Shown here piece after piece: positions 5,434-12,710 of a stretch of DNA of 20,366 nucleotides; positions within the stretch are counted from its first letter, which is position 1; every line of letters starts with the position of its first letter. The notes below the pieces were generated by a model. That model ran no database searches. It saw only the letters and a program-made list of their open reading frames with translations, and was not told the DNA's origin. Source of the stretch: F23-B02 sp963620985 (GTDB lineage Bacteria; Bacillota; Clostridia; Oscillospirales; Oscillospiraceae); NCBI GenBank assembly GCA_963620985.1, contig CAVFCI010000034.1, positions 1 to 20,366 of the forward strand, read 5' to 3'. A program made the translations under genes and the position numbers.

Positions 5434-6951
5434 TTATTTGATTATCAGTGAGCTTCCGCTCATCACATCGGGTTTTTCTATATTCATGATGTCCAGCATC
5501 GTCGGGGCGATATCTGAAAGGCGGCCTCCCTCACGAAGCCTGACACCGTCGCGGCATACCGCAAAGGGTACGGGATTGGTGGTGTGCTGGGTGTTGATCT
5601 TGCCGTCGGGGTTGAGCATGCAGTCGGCATTGCCGTGGTCTGCGGTGATACACAGCACGGTATCGGGCATGCTCCTTGCTGCATCGTACACCCTGCCCAT
5701 GCAGCCGTCAACGGTCTCGACGGCCTTTATCGCCGCATCGAGCACACCCGTGTGTCCGACCATGTCGCAGTTTGCAAAGTTGCAGACTATCATCTCGTAC
5801 TTATCGCTCTTTATCGCCTCAACGCATTTATCCGCGACCTCCTCGGCGCTCATCTGCGGGATGAGGTCATAGGTCGGAAACTGCTTCGGCGACGGTACAA
5901 GGCAGCGCTCCTCGCCCTCGCAGGGCTTTTCAACGCCGCCGTTGAAGAAGAAGGTGACGTGCGCGTACTTTTCCGTCTCGGCAACGCGGAACTGCTTAAA
6001 GCCCTTTGTCGAAACTATCTCGCCGACGGTGCTCTCGAGCTTTTCGGGCGGGTAGGCTATGGGCAGCGTGAGCGCCTCGTCGTACTGCGCGGTGCAGACA
6101 TAGCTCAGAGGATAGACGGTCTTTTTGCGCTCAAAGCCGTCAAAGTCCGGCAGGGTGAGCGCCCATGTCATTTCCCTTGCGCGGTCTGGGCGGAAGTTCA
6201 TGAATATGACGCTGTCGCCCTCGCTCACCGTTCCCTCGGGGCACACGACGACGGGCTTTACAAACTCATCGGAGACGTTTGCGGCATAGCTGTCCTCGAC
6301 GGCCTTCACTGGGTCGGGGTTTGGCTCGCCCTCGCCGCAGACGATGGCATTGTAGCCGGCCTCGACTCTGTCCCAGCGCTTGTCTCTGTCCATGCCGTAG
6401 AAGCGCCCCTGTATCGTTGCGATCTTTGCATTGCCGAGGGCAGCGCACTTGTCGCGCAGTCTTGCGACATACTCCGCGGCGCTTCTCGGCGGAACATCGC
6501 GCCCGTCAAGGAAGCAGTGGAGATATACCCTGTCAAGGCCGCGCTGCTTTGCCATGTCGAGGATGGCGAATATGTGATTTATGTGGCTGTGTACGCCGCC
6601 GTCGGACAGGAGGCCGAGGATATGCAGAACCTTGCCTCCGTTTTTCGCGTCGTCCATTGCCTTGACGTAGGCCGCGTTTTCAAAGAAGCTGCCGTCGGCT
6701 ATGGCGTTGTTTATGCGCGGCAGATCCTGAAACACCACTCGCCCCGCGCCGATATTCGTGTGTCCGACCTCGCTGTTGCCCATCTGACCCTCGGGCAGGC
6801 CGACATCAAGGCCGGAGGCCTGAAGGCTCGTGTGGGCGTTTTCCGCGAAGATGCGGTCAAGGCAGGGCTTTTTCGCAAGGCTTACGGCATTGCCGGCGCT
6901 GTCGGGCGCTATGCCGAAGCCGTCCATTATGACAAGAACGCACTTACTCAT
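5434..6951 (-). CDS. gpmI: 2,3-bisphosphoglycerate-independent phosphoglycerate mutase
   Basis: Interconverts 3- and 2-phosphoglycerate using two metal ions and a phosphoserine intermediate, feeding enolase directly downstream. At 505 aa it matches the family length. The N-terminal MDGFG places metal ligand D10, the catalytic serine is S60 in GQMGNSEVGH, and the C-terminal TADHGNADCM supplies further alkaline-phosphatase-type metal ligands. The ATG overlaps the 3' end of tpiA by 8 nt and has only a weak ribosome binding site, so translational coupling to tpiA is likely. No cofactor-dependent mutase is present in the window. Confidence 0.97.
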   Translation of the reverse strand: MSKCVLVIMDGFGIAPDSAGNAVSLAKKPCLDRIFAENAHTSLQASGLDVGLPEGQMGNSEVGHTNIGAGRVVFQDLPRINNAIADGSFFENAAYVKAMDDAKNGGKVLHILGLLSDGGVHSHINHIFAILDMAKQRGLDRVYLHCFLDGRDVPPRSAAEYVARLRDKCAALGNAKIATIQGRFYGMDRDKRWDRVEAGYNAIVCGEGEPNPDPVKAVEDSYAANVSDEFVKPVVVCPEGTVSEGDSVIFMNFRPDRAREMTWALTLPDFDGFERKKTVYPLSYVCTAQYDEALTLPIAYPPEKLESTVGEIVSTKGFKQFRVAETEKYAHVTFFFNGGVEKPCEGEERCLVPSPKQFPTYDLIPQMSAEEVADKCVEAIKSDKYEMIVCNFANCDMVGHTGVLDAAIKAVETVDGCMGRVYDAARSMPDTVLCITADHGNADCMLNPDGKINTQHTTNPVPFAVCRDGVRLREGGRLSDIAPTMLDIMNIEKPDVMSGSSLIIK

Positions 6952-7723
6952 TCTCTGTCCCCGCCGCGGCTATGATCGTCGCAAAATCCGCAGGCTTGAG
7001 CGATGCGCCGCCGATAAGTCCGCCGTCAACATCCGGCTGAGCCAGAAGCTCGGCTGCGTTTTTGGCGTTCATGCTGCCGCCGTAGAGGATGCTCACGCCG
7101 CGGGCTGCGCGTGCGCCGTACATGTCGCGGATGATCGCGCGGATGCCGCAGCAGACCTCCTCGGCCTGCTCGCTGGTAGCGGTCTTGCCGGTGCCGATGG
7201 CCCAGATGGGCTCGTATGCGATAACGCAGCGGCGCAGAGCCGTTGCATCTATGCCGTGCAGAGCGGCGCGCACCTGATAGTTTATGTGCGCCATTGTCAG
7301 CTCCATCTCGCGCTGCTCAAGGCTCTCGCCCACGCAGATGATGGGGTTTATGCCGTGCTCGAGCAGGGCGCGTGCCTTTGCGTTTATCAGCAGATCGTCC
7401 TCGCCGTGATACTGGCGGCGCTCGGAGTGGCCGACGATGCAGTACTTGACTCCCGCGTCGGCAAGCTGCGAGGCAGACACCTCGCCGGTGTATGCGCCCT
7501 TTTCAAACTTCGACACGTCCTGCGCGCCGGTAACTACTCTGGCCTCCTTGCCTGCCTTGAGCATCGCGGCTATATTGACCGCCGGAACGCACAGCACCGT
7601 CTCACAGCTCTTGGCCTTGGGCACGAGGGGCTTGAGCTCCTCTATGAAGGGCTTGACGTCGGAAGCCAGCATATTCATTTTCCAGTTGCCGGCTATTATT
7701 GTTTTTCTGTATTTGGTATTCAT
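6944..7723 (-). CDS. tpiA: Triosephosphate isomerase
   Basis: Interconverts dihydroxyacetone phosphate and glyceraldehyde 3-phosphate. The TIM-barrel protein is 259 aa, close to the usual 250. Catalytic lysine K15 lies in GNWKMN, the catalytic histidine in IVGHSERR and the catalytic glutamate in AYEPIWAIGTG, followed by the phosphate-binding GG segments near the C-terminus. The start follows AGGAGG with 8-nt spacing. It lies 28 nt after pgk and overlaps gpmI by 8 nt, consistent with one polycistronic message. Confidence 0.97.
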   Translation of the reverse strand: MNTKYRKTIIAGNWKMNMLASDVKPFIEELKPLVPKAKSCETVLCVPAVNIAAMLKAGKEARVVTGAQDVSKFEKGAYTGEVSASQLADAGVKYCIVGHSERRQYHGEDDLLINAKARALLEHGINPIICVGESLEQREMELTMAHINYQVRAALHGIDATALRRCVIAYEPIWAIGTGKTATSEQAEEVCCGIRAIIRDMYGARAARGVSILYGGSMNAKNAAELLAQPDVDGGLIGGASLKPADFATIIAAAGTENE

Positions 7724-7751
7724 TATTTCAGCCTCCTGTAAGAGATCTTGA

Positions 7752-8945
7752 TTACTTATCGAGCAGACATGCCACGCCCGGGAGCTCGCGGCCTTCGAGG
7801 AATTCGAGTGATGCGCCGCCGCCGGTGGAAATGTGGGTCATCTTATCGGCAAAGCCGAGCTGCTCAACGGCAGCCGCACTGTCGCCGCCGCCGACTATGC
7901 TCACCGCGCCGGACTCCGCCAGCGCTCTTGCAACTGCCTTGGTGCCCTCGGCAAAGGCCTCGAACTCGAACACGCCCATAGGTCCGTTCCAGACGACGGT
8001 CTTTGCGTTTTTGACAGCGTCGGAGAACAGCTTCACGGTCTCAGGGCCGATATCAAGACCCATCCAGCCGTCGGGGATAGCATCGACGGGAACTATCTTC
8101 TTCTCGCAGTCGGCCTTGAACTCGTTGCCGACAGCGGTATCGACCGGCAGGAGGAGCTGAACGTTCTTTTCCTTTGCCTTGGCTATCATTTCAAGCGCGT
8201 AGTCGAGCTTATCGGCCTCGAGCAGGGAGTTGCCGATGCCGTGACCCATTGCCTTTATGAAGGTGTAGGCCATGCCGCCGCCGATAATGACGGTGTCGGC
8301 CTTATCCAGCAGATTGTTTATAACGCCGATCTTATCGGAGACCTTTGCGCCGCCGAGCACCGCGACAAAGGGGCGCGCGGGATCGTCGAGCGCCTTGCCC
8401 ATGACGGACAGTTCCTTCTCGACGAGCAGACCCGCGTATGCCGGCAGGTACTTTGCAACGCCGGCGGTGGAGGCGTGGGCGCGGTGGACCGTGCCGAAGG
8501 CATCGGAGACGTAAAGCTCTGCCATATCGCTGAGAGCCTTTGCGAAGTCGTCGCCGTTTTTCTCCTCGCGGATATCGAAGCGGAGGTTTTCAAGCAGCAT
8601 GAGCTGGCCAGGCTGCAGCGCTGCGGCCTTTGCCTGTGCGTCCTCGCCGATTATGTCCTTTGCAAATATAACGTCGATACCGAGCAGCTCGGAAAGACGC
8701 TTCGCAACGGGTGCAAGCGTGAGCTTTTCCTTCCACTCGCCCTTGGGCTTGCCGAGGTGTGAGCAGGCGATAACGGCAGCGCCGTTATCGAGCAGATACT
8801 TTATCGTCGGCAGAGCTGCGACGATACGCTTATCGCTTGTTATCTCGCCGGTCTCCTTGTTCTGAGGGACGTTAAAGTCACAGCGCAGAAGCACCTTCTT
8901 GCCCTTGACATCCGCATCGAGCACGCTTTTCTTGTTGTAATTCAT
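7752..8945 (-). CDS. pgk: Phosphoglycerate kinase
   Basis: Transfers phosphate from 1,3-bisphosphoglycerate to ADP, the first substrate-level phosphorylation of glycolysis. At 397 aa it has the normal bacterial length. It shows the N-terminal substrate site RCDFNVP and SHLGKPKG, the LLENLRF stretch, the hinge-proximal LGGAKVSDK, and the C-terminal nucleotide-binding VGGGDSAAA and STGGGASLE motifs. The ATG follows AAAGGAG. Directly upstream is trmL, not gap as in many Bacillota operons. A hairpin (8962-8977) lies in the 60-nt gap before it. Confidence 0.97.
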   Translation of the reverse strand: MNYNKKSVLDADVKGKKVLLRCDFNVPQNKETGEITSDKRIVAALPTIKYLLDNGAAVIACSHLGKPKGEWKEKLTLAPVAKRLSELLGIDVIFAKDIIGEDAQAKAAALQPGQLMLLENLRFDIREEKNGDDFAKALSDMAELYVSDAFGTVHRAHASTAGVAKYLPAYAGLLVEKELSVMGKALDDPARPFVAVLGGAKVSDKIGVINNLLDKADTVIIGGGMAYTFIKAMGHGIGNSLLEADKLDYALEMIAKAKEKNVQLLLPVDTAVGNEFKADCEKKIVPVDAIPDGWMGLDIGPETVKLFSDAVKNAKTVVWNGPMGVFEFEAFAEGTKAVARALAESGAVSIVGGGDSAAAVEQLGFADKMTHISTGGGASLEFLEGRELPGVACLLDK

Positions 8946-8961
8946 GATAAAGCTCCTTTCC

Positions 8962-8977
8962 GTCGGAAAATTCCGAC
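8962..8977 (-). promoter_or_regulatory. Small hairpin in the trmL-pgk gap
   Basis: GTCGGA/TCCGAC (8962-8967 and 8972-8977) form a 6-bp stem just upstream of the pgk ribosome binding site. There is no T-run on the minus side, so it is unlikely to terminate. It could be an mRNA processing or stabilising stem, or a protein site. Confidence 0.35.
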
Positions 8978-9005
8978 TCGGTATTGAAAAATTAATGAAT
9001 AACTG

Positions 9006-9494
9006 TTATGATTCGGCCATAGAGCCTGTGTTCTTGAGTCCGGGAAAGCCCTGCTGACGCAGAGCCTCGTATGCGAGTATCGCCGCCGAGTTTGAAAGGT
9101 TGAGGCTTCGCGCCTGACTTATCATCGGTATGCGTATGCAGCGCTCACGGTATCTCAGGCGCAGCTCCTCCGGAAGTCCGGCGGTCTCCTTGCCGAGCAT
9201 GATCGAGACCGTTTCGGTCGAAAGGTCAGCCTCGCAATAGGCACGCGGCGCTTTGGTCGTTGCAAGCCAGAGGTTTTCGTCCCCGTTTTTTTCGAGGTAC
9301 TCGCCGAGGTTTTCATATACGCTTATATCGACAAGATGCCAGTAGTCCAGCCCGCAGCGCTTTACGGCTCTGTCGGAGATATCAAAGCCCAGAGGCTTTA
9401 TGAGATGGAGCCTCGCGCCGGTGGCCGCGCAGGTTCGCGCTATCGCGCCGGTGTTATGCGGTATCTCCGGCTCCAAAAGAACGATATTCAGCAT
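9006..9494 (-). CDS. trmL: tRNA (cytidine(34)-2'-O)-methyltransferase TrmL
   Basis: SPOUT-class methyltransferase that 2'-O-methylates the wobble base of certain leucine tRNAs in characterised relatives. At 162 aa from the chosen start it matches the small TrmL family. Typical segments are LLEPEIPHNTGAIARTC at the N-terminus, KPLGFDISDRAVKR, the knot residues MLGKETAGLPEEL and the C-terminal RSLNLSNSAAI followed by YEALRQ. Several in-frame starts exist (TTG 9518, ATG 9512, 9500, 9494). I prefer ATG 9494 because it begins the family-conserved MLNIVLLEPEIP, with a weak GGGA ribosome binding site upstream. It is first in the same-strand run leading into pgk, which links a tRNA modification gene to glycolysis by position only. 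Confidence 0.92.
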   Translation of the reverse strand: MLNIVLLEPEIPHNTGAIARTCAATGARLHLIKPLGFDISDRAVKRCGLDYWHLVDISVYENLGEYLEKNGDENLWLATTKAPRAYCEADLSTETVSIMLGKETAGLPEELRLRYRERCIRIPMISQARSLNLSNSAAILAYEALRQQGFPGLKNTGSMAES

Positions 9495-9537
9495 TATCAT
9501 ATCCCGTTTCATTATCAAATATCTACTTTACAAGTAC

Positions 9538-9543
9538 ATTTTA
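9538..9543 (-). promoter_or_regulatory. Extended -10 promoter candidate for trmL
   Basis: On the minus strand TGC-TAAAAT (hexamer 9543-9538) forms an extended -10 element. No good -35 is present at 17 nt; TTCATC lies 19 nt upstream. Predicted transcription would start near 9531, a short distance before the trmL start at 9494. Confidence 0.45.
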
Positions 9544-9686
9544 GCACATTTCACCCGAAAAAGATGAACTTTTTTGAGTTTTTCGAGATTTGTTGCACCT
9601 TTTACAAGTTTCGTCTCTCACGAGCGCCGTAAACGGGTGTCAAACCGACAATGTGCACATTAATTTCAGGAGATTTAAGAGACAAA

Positions 9687-10568
9687 ATGATCTGCAGCGC
9701 CTGTCCGCGCCATTGCGGCGCCGAAAGAACCGAATACCGCAGCGGCGGAGTCTGCGCCTGTCCCTCCCTGCCGCTGCTCGCGCGGGCTGCGCCCCATTAC
9801 GGCGAGGAGCCCTGCATCAGCGGCGAGCGCGGCAGCGGAACGGTGTTTTTCTCCGGCTGCAATTTAAAATGCGTGTTCTGCCAAAACCGCGAGATAAGCC
9901 GCGGGCGGACGGGCAGGACAGTCACCGTCGAACGCCTTGCCGATATCCTTCTCGAGCTTCAGGACAAGGGCGTTCACAACATAAACCTCGTAACGCCGAC
10001 GCATTACACCGATGCGATAGTAAAGGCGCTCGAAAAAGCAAGGCTTCGCATACCCGTGGCTTGGAACAGCTCCGGCTACGACAGCGTTGAGAGCCTCAGA
10101 AAGCTCGACGGTCTCGTGCAGATATATATGCCCGATCTCAAATACATGAACCCTGCGCTTGCCGCACGCTACTCCGCCGCGCCGGACTATCCCGAGACGG
10201 CTGCGGCGGCGATAAACGAGATGTTCCGGCAGGTCGGCCCCTTTGAGCTCGACGGTGAGGACATGCTCCTGTCCGGCGTTCTCATCCGCCATCTTATTCT
10301 GCCCTGCGAGGATGAAAACAGCCGTGCGGTCATAGACTTCGTTGCCGATAATTTTCCTGGCGACGATGTGCTGTTCTCTCTCATGGCTCAGTATACGCCC
10401 ATGCCGGACACCGAAGGCTTTCCCGAGCTTCAGAAGACCGTCACGGCGGAGGAAAACGACGCGCTCGTAAGCTACATGACAGGGCGCGGCATATATAACG
10501 GCTTCTGGCAGGAGCCCTCGGCAGCGACAGACGACATGATACCGGACTTTGACCTGACCGGCATCTGA
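9687..10568 (+). CDS. PflA-like radical SAM protein (COG1313/PflX type)
   Basis: Radical S-adenosylmethionine enzyme resembling pyruvate formate-lyase activases, 293 aa, target unknown. The [4Fe-4S] motif CX3CX2C is at C58, C62 and C65 in SGCNLKCVFCQN. An extra N-terminal group (C3, C6, C10, C23, C25) resembles the additional cysteine region of the PflX subgroup. No glycyl-radical enzyme is encoded in the window, so an activase role is not supported by context. I start at ATG 9687, which gives the family-like MICSACPRHC. The AGGAG at 9668-9672 is 14 nt away, longer than usual, and a weak AGAG is closer. An upstream in-frame ATG (9651) has no ribosome binding site. The next gene begins 38 nt downstream. 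Confidence 0.85.
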   Translation: MICSACPRHCGAERTEYRSGGVCACPSLPLLARAAPHYGEEPCISGERGSGTVFFSGCNLKCVFCQNREISRGRTGRTVTVERLADILLELQDKGVHNINLVTPTHYTDAIVKALEKARLRIPVAWNSSGYDSVESLRKLDGLVQIYMPDLKYMNPALAARYSAAPDYPETAAAAINEMFRQVGPFELDGEDMLLSGVLIRHLILPCEDENSRAVIDFVADNFPGDDVLFSLMAQYTPMPDTEGFPELQKTVTAEENDALVSYMTGRGIYNGFWQEPSAATDDMIPDFDLTGI

Positions 10569-10606
10569 TCTCAATATATTTTTGTAAATACATGAGGAGG
10601 TACATT

Positions 10607-11626
10607 ATGAACTACAATGAAATTCTCAAAAAGGCGGCGGGCGAGGTCGGCCCGTACTGCAAGGCCTGCCCCGTCTGCAACGGCAGAGCCTGCGGCAACA
10701 TCATGCCCGGTCCCGGCAGCAAGATCCCGGGCAACACCGCCGCGCGCAACTACGACAAATGGCAGGAGATATTCGTCAATATGGACACTCTATGCCCCAA
10801 CGCGGCGGTCGATACGAGCTTTGAGCTCTTCGGCAAAAGCTTCTCTGCGCCAATATTCATCGCTCCGCTCGGCGCACTGAGCATGCACTACGGCGATAAG
10901 CACAACGACCAGAGCTACAATCACATTCTAATAAACGCCGCTGCCGAGTACGGCATATGCGCCCTCACCGGCGACGGCGTTGATCCCGCCGTCATGCAGA
11001 ACGCCGCAAAGGACATGGCCGCCATCGGCGGCATGGGCATTCCGACGATAAAGCCGTGGAACAAGGAGTTCGTGTTTGAAAAGCTGGATCTGCTCAACGA
11101 GCTGGGCATCTTTGCCGCGGCTATGGACGTTGACGGCGCGGGTCTTCCCTTCCTCAAGGCAATGAACCCCAACGCTGGCTCGAAGTCCGTTGACGAGCTG
11201 CGCGAGATAATAGAGCATGCGAATATGCCGTTTATCGTGAAGGGCATCATGACCGTCAAGGGAGCCGAGAAGGCTGTTGAGGCCGGTGCGGACGCAATAG
11301 TCGTGTCAAACCACGGCGGCAGAGTTCAGGGCTGCTGCCCCGCGACGGCGGAGGTACTGCCCGCCATCGCAAAGGCCGTCAAGGGAAAGACCAAGATCTT
11401 CGTTGACGGCGGCATACGCAGCGGCGTTGACGTTTTCAAGGCCATAGCTCTGGGCGCGGACGCGGTGCTCATAGGCCGCCCCGTTGTCCCCTTCATCTAC
11501 GCCGAGGGCGCGGAGGGCTTCAAGGTCTACATGGACACCATCACCGCCCAGCTGCGCGATACGATGACCATGTGCGGCACTCCCACGCTTGCCGACATCG
11601 GCGAGAGCAATATCTTCATTCCCTGA
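10607..11626 (+). CDS. FMN-dependent alpha-hydroxy-acid oxidase/dehydrogenase family protein
   Basis: TIM-barrel flavoprotein of the lactate/glycolate oxidase superfamily, 339 aa, likely oxidising a 2-hydroxy acid or a related compound. Residues that align with the family's active site by context are D174 (AMDVDGAG), K212 (FIVKGIM), H236 and R239 (VSNHGGR), then the FMN phosphate site DGGIRSG (268 onward) and IGRP (289-292). The middle loops usually carrying a catalytic tyrosine are not typical. The N-terminus has a cysteine cluster, C18, C21, C24 and C29 (CKACPVCNGRAC), not found in classical members and suited to a metal or Fe-S site. The ATG at 10607 follows GAGGAGG. It lies between a radical SAM gene and a small gene on the same strand. 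The substrate is not determinable. Confidence 0.85.
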   Translation: MNYNEILKKAAGEVGPYCKACPVCNGRACGNIMPGPGSKIPGNTAARNYDKWQEIFVNMDTLCPNAAVDTSFELFGKSFSAPIFIAPLGALSMHYGDKHNDQSYNHILINAAAEYGICALTGDGVDPAVMQNAAKDMAAIGGMGIPTIKPWNKEFVFEKLDLLNELGIFAAAMDVDGAGLPFLKAMNPNAGSKSVDELREIIEHANMPFIVKGIMTVKGAEKAVEAGADAIVVSNHGGRVQGCCPATAEVLPAIAKAVKGKTKIFVDGGIRSGVDVFKAIALGADAVLIGRPVVPFIYAEGAEGFKVYMDTITAQLRDTMTMCGTPTLADIGESNIFIP

Positions 11627-11636
11627 GGCACGCAGC

Positions 11637-11861
11637 ATGAACATTTCAAAATGCCTGTTAAAAGGCTATCTGACGCTTGCTCGGCTCGGTGAGCTTGCCG
11701 CCGAAAAAGGCTACAGGGGCGCGTCCCGCCTCGCCGAAAAGGGCGACTGCGGACATGTAAGCAAAACGCTCGATGCTCTGGCAAAGTCCGAGCTTGCCCA
11801 CGCGGGCATGGTAGAAAAGGCGCTGTCGGCCATCGACAGCGGCGAAATTCATGAGCAATAA
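11637..11861 (+). CDS. Small uncharacterised helical protein, 74 aa
   Basis: I do not recognise this protein. It starts at ATG 11637, 10 nt after the oxidase stop codon, with GAGG (11624-11627) as ribosome binding site overlapping that stop. Composition (rich in Ala, Leu, Lys, Glu) suggests two or three helices and no membrane segment. Two cysteines are present (positions 6 and about 39, the latter in GDCGH). The stretch from about 45 on (TLDALAKSELAHAGMVEKAL) is amphipathic. Its stop codon lies inside the arm of the following terminator. The tight spacing suggests it is co-expressed with the oxidase, perhaps as an accessory or stability factor, but that is inference. Confidence 0.7.
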   Translation: MNISKCLLKGYLTLARLGELAAEKGYRGASRLAEKGDCGHVSKTLDALAKSELAHAGMVEKALSAIDSGEIHEQ

Positions 11862-11896
11862 CAAAAAAGTCCTCCTCCGCGAGGACTTTTTTGTTA
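11859..11896 (+). terminator. 16-bp intrinsic terminator
   Basis: Positions 11859-11874 pair perfectly with 11881-11896 around a 6-nt loop, with six A and six T inside the arms. The TAA stop codon of the preceding small gene is the first triplet of the left arm. It ends the radical SAM/oxidase/small-protein run. Confidence 0.92.
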
Positions 11897-11903
11897 TATT
11901 TGC

Positions 11904-11932
11904 TTGCAAATGCGCCTGCTGCAATATATAAT
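11904..11932 (+). promoter_or_regulatory. Near-consensus promoter of the lipoprotein gene
   Basis: TTGCAA (11904-11909), a 17-nt spacer and a perfect TATAAT (11927-11932). Transcription would begin near 11939, leaving about 27 nt before the start at 11966, including AAGGAGG. Confidence 0.88.
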
Positions 11933-11965
11933 TATTGTGTATATTTTTTGCAAGGAGGCGACACA

Positions 11966-12691
11966 ATGAAAAAACACATTAAAGCGCTTGCTCTTATAAC
12001 GGCGCTGCTGCTGTGCCTGAGTCTTGCCGCATGCGGCAGCGATAACGGCGGCGGCAATGATGATGACGGCGATATCTCCGGCGGTACGCCCGACAGCTTT
12101 GAGGGCATGGTCAAGGACTCGGCATATATGGCCGCCCGCGGCATGTACCTCGGCGACTGGGAGGATGCCGCGAGACACGAGCTCGAGATCGAGCTGAGCG
12201 ACGACGGGCAGGAGCTGCGCTTTACTCTCTACGAAGGCGATGATATCATCACGGCCAGCGGCTTTATCCAGACCTCGCCCGAGTACAGCGCCGACTACTT
12301 CTACAACGAGTACGACGGCATAGCATATCACTGCTGGTTTGCCGACGACGGTACGCTGAACGTGTACGAGCTGGGCGAGTTTACAAAGGAAGCCGATGAC
12401 GGCGATGATATCGACGACGATATTAAGGAGCTTGCCGGTATGTGGTACCTCGACGGCGACGAGAACGCCGCGAGCTGCCTTCAGATCGGTATGGACGGCA
12501 AGTGGGTGCTTTATGAGGACAATAACGGCAGCACCTCGCTTATCGACAGCGGCAGCATACAGTTTGTCGGCGACGATGCATACTCTGCCGTTTCCGAGCA
12601 GTTTGACGATGTCGCCTACGATATAGCCGTCGCCGACGACAACACTCTGTACTGGGGCGGCGAGTACGACTGCTACATGAGGCTCGGTTGA
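11966..12691 (+). CDS. Acidic lipoprotein with two similar domains
   Basis: Predicted membrane-anchored lipoprotein, 241 aa, function unknown. Residues 1-22 form a type II signal peptide (MKKHIK, then a hydrophobic core) ending in the lipobox LAAC with C23 as the lipidated residue. A Gly/Asp linker follows. The mature part is very rich in Asp and Glu. It appears to contain two related domains, roughly residues 55-140 and 153-241. Both begin with GM(Y/W), continue with a DG..L/W..YE strand pattern and S-G-x-I, and end near AYxxxxADDxTL followed by a Tyr- and Glu-containing strand. This suggests a duplicated small beta-sheet domain. ATG 11966 follows AAGGAGG. It is co-transcribed with the next gene (19-nt gap). 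Confidence 0.82.
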   Translation: MKKHIKALALITALLLCLSLAACGSDNGGGNDDDGDISGGTPDSFEGMVKDSAYMAARGMYLGDWEDAARHELEIELSDDGQELRFTLYEGDDIITASGFIQTSPEYSADYFYNEYDGIAYHCWFADDGTLNVYELGEFTKEADDGDDIDDDIKELAGMWYLDGDENAASCLQIGMDGKWVLYEDNNGSTSLIDSGSIQFVGDDAYSAVSEQFDDVAYDIAVADDNTLYWGGEYDCYMRLG

Positions 12692-12710
12692 TATGACCGG
12701 AGTTGAGAAA

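Noticed and set aside
4317..5441. 374-residue plus-strand frame opposite eno
   Set aside because: It is antisense to a fully conserved enolase and has no family resemblance.
5584..6975. 463-residue plus-strand frame opposite gpmI
   Set aside because: It is antisense to an intact gpmI gene and has no motif or ribosome binding site.
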